A model generated the notes under the pieces. That model was not told the DNA's origin, did no database searches, and saw only the letters and a list, made by a program, of their open reading frames with translations. A program made the translations under genes and the position numbers. Below are positions 1 to 8,472 of a stretch of DNA of 64,000 bases, one piece after another; position 1 is the first letter of the stretch, and the number at the start of each line of letters is the position of its first letter. The DNA is taken from the NCBI RefSeq assembly GCF_900112615.1, contig NZ_FOMK01000012.1:141108-205107 (forward strand), in the 5' to 3' direction. This stretch comes from Chitinophaga sp. CF118. GTDB taxonomy: Bacteria > Bacteroidota > Bacteroidia > Chitinophagales > Chitinophagaceae.

Positions 1-1487
1 CAGATAACGATGGCGCAACAGCCGCTGCCCAGGTGAGTGTTATTGTGAATGCTGCTGCAAATGTGGCACCAGTTGCCAACGCAGGTAGTAACGAAACAAT
101 TACATTACCTGTATCACAGGCAACGTTAAGTGGTTCAGCCACAGATGCTGATGGAACTATTGCATCTTATGCATGGACACAGGTATCAGGACCAGTAACT
201 GCTACAATTTCATCAACAACTATTACCAGTCCAGTTGTTAGCAAACTAACCACTGCAGGAACATATATCTTTAAGCTGACTGCTACAGATAACGATGGCG
301 CAACAGATGCTGCCCAGGTGAGTGTTATTGTAAATGCTGCTGATAACGAGATACCAGTTGCCACCGCAGGTAGTAATGAAACTATCACATTACCTGTATC
401 ACAGGCAACATTGAATGGTTCCGCTACAGATCCAGATGGTACTATTGCATCTGTTGCATGGGCACAGGTATCCGGACCCGTAACGGCTACAATTTCATCA
501 GCAACTATTACCGATCCTGTTGTTAGCAAGCTGACCACTGCAGGAACATATATCTTTAAGCTGACTGCTAAGGATAACGATGGCGCAATGGCTTCTGCCC
601 AGGTGAGTGTTATTGTGAATGCCCCGGCAGCTCCAACTAATAAGGCACCAATTGCAAATGCAGGTAATGATATCACCATTACACAACCGATGAACAATTC
701 TGCGGTAACTGCTGCTGCATCAGCCGATAGTGATGGTAATATAATCAGCTACAAATGGTCACAGGTTTCAGGACCTTCAACAGCTTCCATTGTATCTCCC
801 ACTGCGGTGAAAAGTGATCTGAACAAACTGACCGAGGTTGGTACCTACGTTTTCAGATTAACAGTGACTGACAATGGTGGCACTACTGGTACAGATGATA
901 TATCTGTGATCGTAAAACCTAATCCGGCCAATCAGTTGTATGCTAATGCAGGTGCTGATCAAACCATCGCGTTCCCTACTATCAACATGGTAACCCTGGA
1001 TGGTGCTGGTTCTTATGCTACCAATGACGGATATGTATCATACTATTCCTGGTCTAAGGTGAGTGGCCCTGCAGGAGAAACCATCCTGAATAATGCCGCT
1101 ATGCAGCCAATTGTCACTTTCACAACTGCTGGTACTTATGTGTTCCGTTTAAAAGTAACAGATACATATAACAATACCGCTACTGATGATGTAACTATCA
1201 TAGTAGGTTCGAAGACAGGGGTGGTAACACAATCGCTGTCAACAATAAAGCTTTATCCAAATCCGGTGGTTAGTACACTTACTTTAAAGCTCACTCTAGC
1301 TACAGAAACGGATATCATTGTAAATATCTTTAATAGTAATGGTGTTGCAAATGGCACTTATTATCTTGGTCCTATAACCACCATTCAGAAAGATATCAAT
1401 GTAAGCAATCTTGTCTCTGGTACATATTTACTGCAAGTCACAGATGGAAAGACAATGAATTTAACCAGTAAATTCATTAAAAATTAA
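1..1487 (+). CDS. PKD/K319-like repeat protein with T9SS type A sorting domain (5' end outside window)
   Basis: The reading frame is open from base 3, so the start lies before the window; the GTG at 33 is only an internal codon. About 494 residues are visible: nearly four PKD/REJ (K319-like) beta-sandwich repeats of about 95 residues, recognisable by DGTIASYAWTQVSGP, GTYIFKLTATDNDGA and QVSVIVN. The last ~80 residues form a type A Por-secretion tail (KLYPNPV, then SGTYLLQV and a basic end), which directs export through the type IX system and attachment to the surface or release. The first repeats are almost identical at DNA level, the later ones are diverged. The missing N-terminus may carry a catalytic domain, as in the 2247-aa protein starting at 18611, but that cannot be seen here. 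Next to an exopolysaccharide locus, a role as adhesin or glycan-active surface protein is plausible inference. Confidence 0.85.
   Translation, partial: DNDGATAAAQVSVIVNAAANVAPVANAGSNETITLPVSQATLSGSATDADGTIASYAWTQVSGPVTATISSTTITSPVVSKLTTAGTYIFKLTATDNDGATDAAQVSVIVNAADNEIPVATAGSNETITLPVSQATLNGSATDPDGTIASVAWAQVSGPVTATISSATITDPVVSKLTTAGTYIFKLTAKDNDGAMASAQVSVIVNAPAAPTNKAPIANAGNDITITQPMNNSAVTAAASADSDGNIISYKWSQVSGPSTASIVSPTAVKSDLNKLTEVGTYVFRLTVTDNGGTTGTDDISVIVKPNPANQLYANAGADQTIAFPTINMVTLDGAGSYATNDGYVSYYSWSKVSGPAGETILNNAAMQPIVTFTTAGTYVFRLKVTDTYNNTATDDVTIIVGSKTGVVTQSLSTIKLYPNPVVSTLTLKLTLATETDIIVNIFNSNGVANGTYYLGPITTIQKDINVSNLVSGTYLLQVTDGKTMNLTSKFIKN
3..635 (+). repeat. tandem 285-bp coding repeats
   Basis: The sequence GATAACGATGGCGCAA recurs at 3, 288 and 573, an exact 285-bp (95-codon) period. 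The copies between roughly 66-350 and 351-635 are close to identical, with mostly scattered third-position changes. This is intragenic tandem duplication of a PKD-like module and a likely site of copy-number change or assembly collapse. Confidence 0.85.
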
Positions 1488-1547
1488 TAACCTATGCAAC
1501 CCGAAAGATCCGCCGGGGAATCCCGGCAGGATCACTTTCAGGAATAA

Positions 1548-2741
1548 TCAGGAGGCTGTCTCAGAAAGAGGCAGCCTCTTTTTTGTGAAATAGGTTTGAA
1601 TGGCAGAGTATTTGGTTTTTAATTTCAGGAAGTGTTTCTCGTATAATTCATATGACAAATACGCTATACCACAAGTTGTGATTACTCCTGCAAGTGGATA
1701 GAATATTTCATATACAAGTATATCCGGACCTTTGCCAAAGACCTTTATAAAACCAATCAGCAGCATCTGGCAAACGGGTGCATGAAACAGGTAGATACCA
1801 TAAGACACCTTCCCCAATGTTTTCAGTAATGGATATTCCAGTTGCAGGATGCTATTGGGCGCTACTGCCATCAGCATCAGGTAGCCAAAGAGTGCGGCAT
1901 GAATGAAATGATCATAATAGTATTTACTGAGTACCGGAATTTTAATAATGGACAACATGACAAAGACTGTGATGATCAGCATACTCCACTGGATACCAGG
2001 TTTCAGTATAATTTTGAAAAACTTACTGTATGTTTCCCTATTGAACAACAGGTACGCTGCAAACATTCCCATTCCAAAGAGCTCTAGTTTATCAAACAAC
2101 AGAACATAGTTGATGCCAAATAATTGTTTAGTTGTGACAGAAAAGAATAGTGGAAGTACGAGGCATAATGTTTTACATAGAAAACCCACACTCAACATTA
2201 CCAGGAACAGCAGTTTCAGCCTCTTTTTAAATAAGAACAGTAATAAGGGCCACACCAGGTAGAATTGTTCTTCTATACAAACAGACCATGTTATTTCAAT
2301 GATGCCCTTGTTATAAGGGAAGAATGCCAACTGAATATTTACAGCAAACAACACCATGAAAAGAAGGTTGGTAAGAATAGTATGAGCATCACCTTCAACA
2401 GGGATCCCTAGTTTATGCATTACTAAAGGAGACAGGACAATCAATACGAGGCTATATGCCATATACAATGGCCAGATCCTTAATATACGGCGGATGTAAA
2501 AGTTCTTAAAATTGATATTGCCAGTTTCACTGCTCTCTGTCATGAGCAGATAACTGATCAGGAATCCGCTCAATACAAAGAAAAGATTAACGCCTACGCG
2601 TCCGGCATCTTCCAGCATATAATTTAGTACTGACCATGAGGGTATCCCATCCTGAGATTTGAAATACTGAATATGATGCAGTACTACCAGCAAAGCAGCA
2701 ATAAACCTGATGGCATCTAAATTTTTAAAATGTACTCTCAT
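1548..2741 (-). CDS. acyltransferase 3 family membrane protein
   Basis: A 397-aa multi-pass protein of the acyltransferase-3 (OafA/YrhL) family, which transfers acetyl or other acyl groups to extracytoplasmic sugars. The family N-terminus is clear: KNLDAIRFIAALLVVLHHIQ with the conserved HH pair in the first helix, then FFVLSGFLISYLL, the arginine-rich RRILRIWPLY loop and the WSVCIEEQFYLVWP motif; about ten hydrophobic helices follow. It is the last gene of the minus-strand exopolysaccharide operon, 32 bp after the esterase gene. Its last eight codons overlap the terminator of the convergent gene. The acceptor is probably the polysaccharide made by this locus, inferred from context. It is one of three acyltransferase-3 genes here. 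Confidence 0.85.
   Translation of the reverse strand: MRVHFKNLDAIRFIAALLVVLHHIQYFKSQDGIPSWSVLNYMLEDAGRVGVNLFFVLSGFLISYLLMTESSETGNINFKNFYIRRILRIWPLYMAYSLVLIVLSPLVMHKLGIPVEGDAHTILTNLLFMVLFAVNIQLAFFPYNKGIIEITWSVCIEEQFYLVWPLLLFLFKKRLKLLFLVMLSVGFLCKTLCLVLPLFFSVTTKQLFGINYVLLFDKLELFGMGMFAAYLLFNRETYSKFFKIILKPGIQWSMLIITVFVMLSIIKIPVLSKYYYDHFIHAALFGYLMLMAVAPNSILQLEYPLLKTLGKVSYGIYLFHAPVCQMLLIGFIKVFGKGPDILVYEIFYPLAGVITTCGIAYLSYELYEKHFLKLKTKYSAIQTYFTKKRLPLSETAS
1550..1584 (+). terminator. intrinsic terminator of the PKD/T9SS gene
   Basis: Stem GAGGCTG / CAGCCTC with extra CTC/GAG pairing and a short AGAA loop, followed by a run of six T. It lies 60 bp after the stop at 1487 and inside the last codons of the convergent minus-strand acyltransferase. 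Confidence 0.75.
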
Positions 2742-2773
2742 CCGCGTAGACGTATGTATTATTTTAATTAATG

Positions 2774-3565
2774 TTACTTTTTATACTGGAGCATCCATTC
2801 GTAAATGTTCATTCCGTCATTTCTATAAGCTGTATCATACAATGATATCCAGGTACGATGTGCAAATCCTTCGAGCATCGTTAACTTGGCCAGGTTTGGC
2901 TTATATACATTAGTACTATCCTTGTATTGCTCACAGGCTTCCAGGAAATGCGGTTCATCAGTTCCTGCCAGGTACCAGCAATGAATATTAGCATCTGCCA
3001 CCAGTTTAAACTGTTTCAGATTCTTATCATCAATGGACGCAACTGACATTGGAACTGCTGCTGCAAAACGAGAGGCAAGGGCTGCTGATTCTGTGATTGC
3101 CATTACACTTGCCCATCCACCGGCACTGTAGCCCGTGAGATATATCCTGGAACGGTCTACCCGATAACGTTTTTCTATGTCATCAAGCATACGCCTCAGT
3201 TCATCGGGCTTTAACCCCCAACTGGGGGCCTGTGGAGCTACTACAATGAACTTGTATAATTTGCCATCTTCCGGATTAACGGCTTCAATTTTCACACCTT
3301 TATTGATCCAGTAAGGAATCCCTTCCAGGAACAGCTTTTGCAGATTAAAGCCACTTTTACTTTTTCCATGCAGGAAAATGATCAGCGGATAAGTTTTCTT
3401 CGTTTTTTTATATTCATCAGGCAGGTAAAGTAATGCATGGGCTTTACTCCATGGTGTTACATTTACGTGAATGCTATCCATATACCGTTGTGCGTAAGCC
3501 GTTGCAGGGCTTTCCACACGCATGAGAACAAATATTATACAAAGGGTTCGGATTATTTTCACCAT
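2774..3565 (-). CDS. secreted alpha/beta-hydrolase (esterase-like)
   Basis: A 263-aa protein with a hydrophobic N-terminal export segment ending around residue 25 (ATAYA). Alpha/beta-hydrolase features: oxyanion-region IIFLHG, nucleophile elbow GYSAGG (Ser147), a candidate acid near residue 200 (GTDEP) and a candidate His near 235 (FAHRTW). It belongs broadly to the PHB-depolymerase/feruloyl-esterase/dienelactone-hydrolase group. It resembles the N-terminal catalytic part of the 2247-aa protein starting at 18611. Within the polysaccharide operon it could remove acyl groups from the exported glycan, opposing the acyltransferases; that role is inference. The ATG at 3565 is directly followed by GTG; the gene lies 22 bp after the TolC-like gene. 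Confidence 0.75.
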   Translation of the reverse strand: MVKIIRTLCIIFVLMRVESPATAYAQRYMDSIHVNVTPWSKAHALLYLPDEYKKTKKTYPLIIFLHGKSKSGFNLQKLFLEGIPYWINKGVKIEAVNPEDGKLYKFIVVAPQAPSWGLKPDELRRMLDDIEKRYRVDRSRIYLTGYSAGGWASVMAITESAALASRFAAAVPMSVASIDDKNLKQFKLVADANIHCWYLAGTDEPHFLEACEQYKDSTNVYKPNLAKLTMLEGFAHRTWISLYDTAYRNDGMNIYEWMLQYKK

Positions 3566-3587
3566 TACTCTATATTAATCTTAACAA

Positions 3588-4301
3588 TTACTGGGCAATG
3601 ACCTCTTCCAGTTTAACACCTATGATCTCTTCAATATCCAGCTTTACGTTAGCCAGATCCCTTTCAAGTGAAAGTTTCTTGTTTCTGTCATCATTATAAC
3701 GTTGTGCAGCATTGGTGTATCCTTCATAAGAAATACTACCATTTGCGAGTTTGGTTTCTGCCTGTGAAAAAGCAGCATAGTCGTCTTCTGTCAATTCATT
3801 TTGCAATGTGAGCATTTCTTTGGTCATCAAGTAATCGTGATATTTTGAAAGTACCATTGCTTTTACCTGACGTTTTGCGACTTCCTGTTCTGCAGTAGCA
3901 ATAGCGACATTCTTTCTGGCTATTCTTACATCACTGCTTTTACCTACGAGCGAACCTAATGGAATATTGAGACCTACGTTCCACAGCGGGTAATATATTT
4001 GATTACGAATATCCGTAGTGGTACCAGTGGTTTTATAGGTTTTCAGTGTTACTTCATTAAAGTTGGCACTTGCTGTTAAATAGTTAAGCCAGTTTGCACC
4101 TGATTTGTGCAATTCAGAAACGCTTTTATCCTTCTCATAATCTCTTATCTTGATTGAAGGATTATTGTATGCAAGTTGTACCAGTTTGTCTTTTATGTCA
4201 TCTTGTGTAAAGTCCTTTGTAGGCTTAACTGTTTGAGTCTGTGCCTTTAGTCCCAAGGATGTAACGATTAGGAAAAATGAGAAGAATAAATGCTTGTTCA
4301 T
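3588..4301 (-). CDS. half-length TolC-family outer-membrane-factor-like protein
   Basis: A 237-aa protein with a signal peptide (MNKHLFFSFFLIVTSLGLKAQ) followed by a TolC-like helical repeat. NVGLNIPLGSLVGKSSDV matches the family's 'xxxLxxPLfd' beta strand, and long helices (ARKNVAIATAEQEVAKRQVK, YDDYAAF-type and QRYNDDRNKKLSLERDL) follow. Normal TolC/OMF proteins have about 430-490 residues in two repeats, whereas this has about one. It overlaps the polymerase gene by 4 bp and is therefore likely translationally coupled. In this locus it may form or assist the outer-membrane exit for the polysaccharide, since no Wza-type export protein is seen. A structural or accessory role cannot be excluded. 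Confidence 0.7.
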   Translation of the reverse strand: MNKHLFFSFFLIVTSLGLKAQTQTVKPTKDFTQDDIKDKLVQLAYNNPSIKIRDYEKDKSVSELHKSGANWLNYLTASANFNEVTLKTYKTTGTTTDIRNQIYYPLWNVGLNIPLGSLVGKSSDVRIARKNVAIATAEQEVAKRQVKAMVLSKYHDYLMTKEMLTLQNELTEDDYAAFSQAETKLANGSISYEGYTNAAQRYNDDRNKKLSLERDLANVKLDIEEIIGVKLEEVIAQ

Positions 4302-5791
4302 GTTGTGATTTTTTTAATATTAATCGGATGCTGATTATGAGGTGTATCGAAATTTTTAAGTTTTACAATAATGGCCATGGCGCTATAAAAGAAGAAGGAT
4401 CCGGGCATCTGGCCAATTGCTACCTGTGCATACTGTGCAATGATGAATGCATACAAGCTGGCTACAATAGCAACATAGATGGTCCTTACCTCTTTTGATC
4501 TGCTCCGGTAATAATTTTTCACAGCTACCAGCAGTGTAATAAAGAACATTATTAAGGTGTAACCCAGACCAATCCAACCGGTTTCCAGTGCTGTGCGGAG
4601 ATAACCACTATCCGGAGGAAATCCTGCCAGCGGATGACCGGGATTATATTCCTGCCCCAGTACTCCTGTGGTAGCTACGCCACCGCCCATTGGATGACTA
4701 AGCATATAAGGCCGGATCATCTCACGGTTCTTATCCCGTACATTCATCGATTCATCATCCGACAACTTAAAAGACGTTCGAATGCGGTTCACGGTGCTAT
4801 TACTATAAAAGGGACCGAAGATCAACACCATAAAAAATAAAAGGAAGCCAACCATAAACAGCAGAGTTTTACGGTTGTTGATAGTCATTAGTACATATAC
4901 ACACAAACCTGCAGGGATGATAAAGTAGGCTGTTCGCGTACCGGAATATGACATGCCCAATACCATGAGCAAGATACCGATGATCAGCAGCCATCTTTGT
5001 TTTTTCCGTTCTTCATTCATTGCCGCGGCAATAGCATACACGATGCTGATGCCCATCAGGATTCCAAAAGCTGTAGGATCTGACAGGAATGAGAACTTAC
5101 GGATTTCGCCTCCCTGGAAATATAGTTTATATCTTATAGGATCATCCATCACCCATCGCTCTTCAAAAGATGGTAAACCGAACCATTGCTGGAAACAACC
5201 ATATGCACCAGCCAGGATAGCGAGGTATAACCATAATTTCAGATAGTCTTTTATATCGTTCAAACTGTTAAAGATGTGAAGTCCGATAAAATAGATCATC
5301 ATGAAATTGAGAAATTTCCTTACAGTGAAGATCCATCCGGATACGGAATCCATGGAAGGATTAAATAATTCAATGAGCAGAAAGCCCATATAAATGATAT
5401 AAACGACTGTAACCGGACTACTCATGTATTCCCATAAACGTTGTTTATGGATGCTCTTTTTATAATAGGCTCCGATGAATGTTAACGCAATGAGAATATC
5501 TATAACAATGCCTGTAGGAAGATTATCAGCTATAAAATGCTTCGGGTAGAACATGAAGAAAGCGAGGATGGTGGTAATGATAAATCCCAAACGGGTATTG
5601 AACATGCATATTAAAGCCACCATGCCTGCTATAAGACCTGCTATGATCAGGAATCCTATCCGGTAATCCCCATATCCTATTATACAACTAATGCTTACAG
5701 CAATCAGCAGCATAATAGTATACGCCCAAGGTGAATCAAATAGTTTGGCACCTTTAAACCAGCGTGTTTTTTGTATGGAAGCTATGCTCAT
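4298..5791 (-). CDS. O-antigen ligase/polymerase-like membrane protein (Wzy/WaaL superfamily)
   Basis: A 497-aa inner-membrane protein with about eleven to twelve hydrophobic helices and one large periplasmic loop, the typical layout of O-antigen ligases and Wzy polymerases. The loop region contains SGTRTAYFI and later the PMGGGVATTG and HPLAGFPPDSGYLRTALETGWIG segments, which match the Wzy_C domain (SGSRT...G...H..YL..L.E.G). In a Wzx/Wzy-type locus it would polymerise flipped repeat units in the periplasm. The start ATG is 11 bp after the stop of the 34-aa peptide gene and its end overlaps the TolC-like gene by 4 bp, so it is an internal operon gene. Confidence 0.8.
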   Translation of the reverse strand: MSIASIQKTRWFKGAKLFDSPWAYTIMLLIAVSISCIIGYGDYRIGFLIIAGLIAGMVALICMFNTRLGFIITTILAFFMFYPKHFIADNLPTGIVIDILIALTFIGAYYKKSIHKQRLWEYMSSPVTVVYIIYMGFLLIELFNPSMDSVSGWIFTVRKFLNFMMIYFIGLHIFNSLNDIKDYLKLWLYLAILAGAYGCFQQWFGLPSFEERWVMDDPIRYKLYFQGGEIRKFSFLSDPTAFGILMGISIVYAIAAAMNEERKKQRWLLIIGILLMVLGMSYSGTRTAYFIIPAGLCVYVLMTINNRKTLLFMVGFLLFFMVLIFGPFYSNSTVNRIRTSFKLSDDESMNVRDKNREMIRPYMLSHPMGGGVATTGVLGQEYNPGHPLAGFPPDSGYLRTALETGWIGLGYTLIMFFITLLVAVKNYYRSRSKEVRTIYVAIVASLYAFIIAQYAQVAIGQMPGSFFFYSAMAIIVKLKNFDTPHNQHPINIKKITT

Positions 5792-5802
5792 AATATTTTA
5801 TT

Positions 5803-5907
5803 TCAGAAAAACAATACTTTAAGGAAGAGGAAACCCATTGTGATGGCGATGAAACATACCACAATAATTTCCAGTAACCTGTCATCTGAGAATCTGTTAT
5901 CTGTCAT
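5803..5907 (-). CDS. 34-aa single-pass membrane peptide inside the exopolysaccharide operon
   Basis: A short reading frame, too small for ordinary gene calling. Its ATG overlaps the TGA of the upstream glycosyltransferase as ATGA (5907-5904), and its own TGA ends 11 bp before the polymerase start. The product begins with a charged head (MTDNRFSDDRLLE) followed by one hydrophobic helix (IIVVCFIAITMGFLFLK, then VLFF), giving an N-in/C-out type mini-protein. No family is recognised. The tight coupling to a glycosyltransferase and a polymerase fits a small regulator or assembly partner of the membrane polysaccharide machinery, but this is inference. The gene explains an otherwise unusual 112-bp gap in a densely packed operon. 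Confidence 0.6.
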   Translation of the reverse strand: MTDNRFSDDRLLEIIVVCFIAITMGFLFLKVLFF

Positions 5908-7136
5908 ACTAATGCGTTTTGATAATTTCTGCTTACTACCTGATCCAGATGTTTTCCCATTTCAGCTACACAATTTTCCCATGTATGGGATAATGCAAAC
6001 CGGATTCTTTTTTCCCTGAGAGAACTTTCCGGATCTTCCTGTAAAGCCTCAACAATTTTGCTGATATACTCATCCTGATTCCGACAGAGATAAACATACG
6101 GTGCGAACATCTGCATAGCTACTGTATCTGTTGCTACCACTGGTTTACCCAGCGCCAGGTATTCATCAATTTTACGTGGGTAGTTACCAATGGTCATTTC
6201 ATTAACCACCTGTGGATTGATACATACATCAAAGCTGTTGATATAAGCAGGTAATTGTTCTACTAAGCGATTACCGGTGAAGAATACATTAGGTAGCTGA
6301 TGCAATCTGCTTTTACGGAAAGCATCATCTTCAGGACCTACCAATACAATGCTCCATTCTGGCATTTGCGTTGCAATGCCCTCCAGCATGCTGATATCGA
6401 GCCGTGCTGCCAGTAATGCGCCTACGTAACCAATAACCGGCCGTTGCAAAGATTGAAGTTCTCTGGGGATGCCGGACAGTGGATTTTTGAGCCAGTCAAA
6501 ATCACATCCTTGTCCAATATCAAAAGCAGACTCATTATACAGCTGTGCATATTGTGCCAGGTATGCAGAGTTAGCGGCTACCATGGTTGCCTTTTTCATC
6601 AGTTCCGGTTCCAGCCGGGTGCCATGTTTTTTAAAATAAGGCTGACTGGTGAGTTTATCCCTGATATAATAAATAGTCTGATGTACATCTTCTAATAGTT
6701 CCGGAAGATATAATGCACGAAAAAAATCATTATCGATAAAAAGGAGTATATTTTTGAATTCCAACCTTTTTACTGCCTGATTGATCTCTTTTGCCAAGCG
6801 TTTATTGTTGATATAATTACAGCGATTGAATAAACCATCAAAAGGAATCCAGTTTATAGATTCAAGAATTGTCCTTGGATCGAGTGTCCATAGCGTATTG
6901 TTTACCGGAGTAATGTCATTTGTTTCTCCACGCAGACTATTACGGCGGGTCTGTACTTTCTCATCCTTTGCTGAACGGAGGACAGAGATCCTGTCGAGCG
7001 CCCGGTTCACATATAACACGCGGTTATTGCGAGACATTTCCAATGCCATGTTCTTACAATTACTCCCTATCTTAATATCCCAGGGTTGCAGGCCGACTAC
7101 TATGATATCCCTGTTCCTGATCATCTTGTTTTCCAT
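5904..7136 (-). CDS. glycosyltransferase (GT-B fold, GT1/GT4-like)
   Basis: A 410-aa cytoplasmic glycosyltransferase. The N-terminal half has the IIVVGLQPWDIKIGSNCKN opening and looks for the acceptor; the C-terminal Rossmann half has VIGYVGALLAARLDISML, SIVLVGPEDDAF, FTGNRLVEQLPAYI and the donor-binding region YPRKIDEYLALGKPVVATD. It probably adds one sugar to the lipid-linked repeat unit; donor and linkage cannot be told from sequence. It overlaps the flippase gene upstream by 16 bp and the 34-aa peptide gene downstream by 4 bp. An alternative start a few codons in (MIRNRD) would remove most of the upstream overlap. Confidence 0.8.
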   Translation of the reverse strand: MENKMIRNRDIIVVGLQPWDIKIGSNCKNMALEMSRNNRVLYVNRALDRISVLRSAKDEKVQTRRNSLRGETNDITPVNNTLWTLDPRTILESINWIPFDGLFNRCNYINNKRLAKEINQAVKRLEFKNILLFIDNDFFRALYLPELLEDVHQTIYYIRDKLTSQPYFKKHGTRLEPELMKKATMVAANSAYLAQYAQLYNESAFDIGQGCDFDWLKNPLSGIPRELQSLQRPVIGYVGALLAARLDISMLEGIATQMPEWSIVLVGPEDDAFRKSRLHQLPNVFFTGNRLVEQLPAYINSFDVCINPQVVNEMTIGNYPRKIDEYLALGKPVVATDTVAMQMFAPYVYLCRNQDEYISKIVEALQEDPESSLREKRIRFALSHTWENCVAEMGKHLDQVVSRNYQNALV

Positions 7137-8470
7137 TTAATGAAGTAACGTTGTTCTATAACAGATAACATTTCCGGATAGAAACGCAGAAGATACTTAC
7201 CCACGTTCAACAGGTTTATATTCAACTTACGGTAAAGGATAGTTTGTGTGATAATAAAGCAGATGCCGTAAGAAGTCATTGTACCATATGCTGCCCCCAC
7301 CAACCCCATGTGCCTGGTAAAATATATGCAGATGAAGATGTTACATACAGCCGTTATAGTGATAACAAAAAAGTTTGTTTTAGGCGCACCAATGGAATCC
7401 ATGATAGTGCCAAACTGCTTAATGAATGGGAGGAACAATCCGTAAAAGATAGTCACCTGCAGAATGGGTACGGCGTCGAGATAATTATGTCCTGCAATAA
7501 TCGTGATCACCAGTTTCGGTAGAAACATAATAGCAAGGGTTGCAGGCACTGCAACGGCAAGAATGGAGCCTACTGCCTTCTCATAGTAATACTTCACTTT
7601 TTCAAGATTACCATCTTCCATCATCTTTGCCGTTCTGGGAAACAGGATATCTCCCAGTACCTGTGAGGGCACATCTACCAGGTTGGAGATCCGTAAGCAT
7701 ACACCATACAGTGCTACCGCAGAAGTAGACAGATAAGATGAAATGACAAACTGATCAGTATTACGGAAAATAGAAGAACTGATATTGGTACCAAACACGA
7801 ATTTTCCGAAATGCCAAAGTTTCAGCAACCATTCCTTCTGCATTTTTTGTTGGCGATGCATAAACTTTCTTGCAAAAATGGCAGATACTAGTGTGCCACA
7901 TAAAAGACCTGCATCAAAATAACAAATCAGATAAGTGAGTGTAATATGACCTATAAGCAGCAGATGTGCTACGATCAGCAGGAAAGAAATACCCTGCCTG
8001 CTCAGATAGCCCCAGAAAATGCCTCTGAAATCTGCATTGGCATTCTGTGTCCATTCAAAGTGAGAAAAAGGAATTAACAGCAATAATCCAGGCAGGAACA
8101 GATACATGACCTCCGTAAGGGCAGGCGCCTGTAATAATGTACTGACAGGATATATGAATATGCTGATCAGTATTCCTATAATGAATGTGATAGCAATATT
8201 CAGATACAGTGCAGCGGAAAGTATCTGCGGATGTTCGCTTACAGCATTCCCATTAATATATTTGATCACTGCATTTTTGATCAGTGATTGTCTTATGATC
8301 TCGATAATGCCTGTATATACCAGGAACAGGTTCCAGACCCCCATATCGGATTTGGTCAGAGAACGGGTTAGCACCAGCACACTGCATATGCCAAAGAGTA
8401 ATACTGCGACTTTCTGTAAGCCACTATAAATACCAGATTTTAACCAATAGGTGTATTTGGGTTCACTCAT
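7121..8470 (-). CDS. polysaccharide flippase, Wzx-like (MOP superfamily)
   Basis: A 449-aa protein with about twelve to fourteen hydrophobic helices and the start motif GLQKVAVLLFGICSVLVLTRSL typical of Wzx/RfbX and oligosaccharide flippases; FVISSYLSTSAVALYGVCLRI and LGDILFPRTAKMMEDGN are further family segments in the middle. It would move the undecaprenyl-linked repeat unit across the inner membrane before polymerisation by the Wzy-like protein encoded downstream. It starts 2 bp after the stop of the preceding acyltransferase gene and overlaps the glycosyltransferase by 16 bp. Confidence 0.85.
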   Translation of the reverse strand: MSEPKYTYWLKSGIYSGLQKVAVLLFGICSVLVLTRSLTKSDMGVWNLFLVYTGIIEIIRQSLIKNAVIKYINGNAVSEHPQILSAALYLNIAITFIIGILISIFIYPVSTLLQAPALTEVMYLFLPGLLLLIPFSHFEWTQNANADFRGIFWGYLSRQGISFLLIVAHLLLIGHITLTYLICYFDAGLLCGTLVSAIFARKFMHRQQKMQKEWLLKLWHFGKFVFGTNISSSIFRNTDQFVISSYLSTSAVALYGVCLRISNLVDVPSQVLGDILFPRTAKMMEDGNLEKVKYYYEKAVGSILAVAVPATLAIMFLPKLVITIIAGHNYLDAVPILQVTIFYGLFLPFIKQFGTIMDSIGAPKTNFFVITITAVCNIFICIYFTRHMGLVGAAYGTMTSYGICFIITQTILYRKLNINLLNVGKYLLRFYPEMLSVIEQRYFIKWKTR

Positions 8471-8472
8471 TT

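Noticed and set aside
167..697. 176-codon minus-strand frame
   Set aside because: Antisense shadow of the repeated PKD-like coding sequence.
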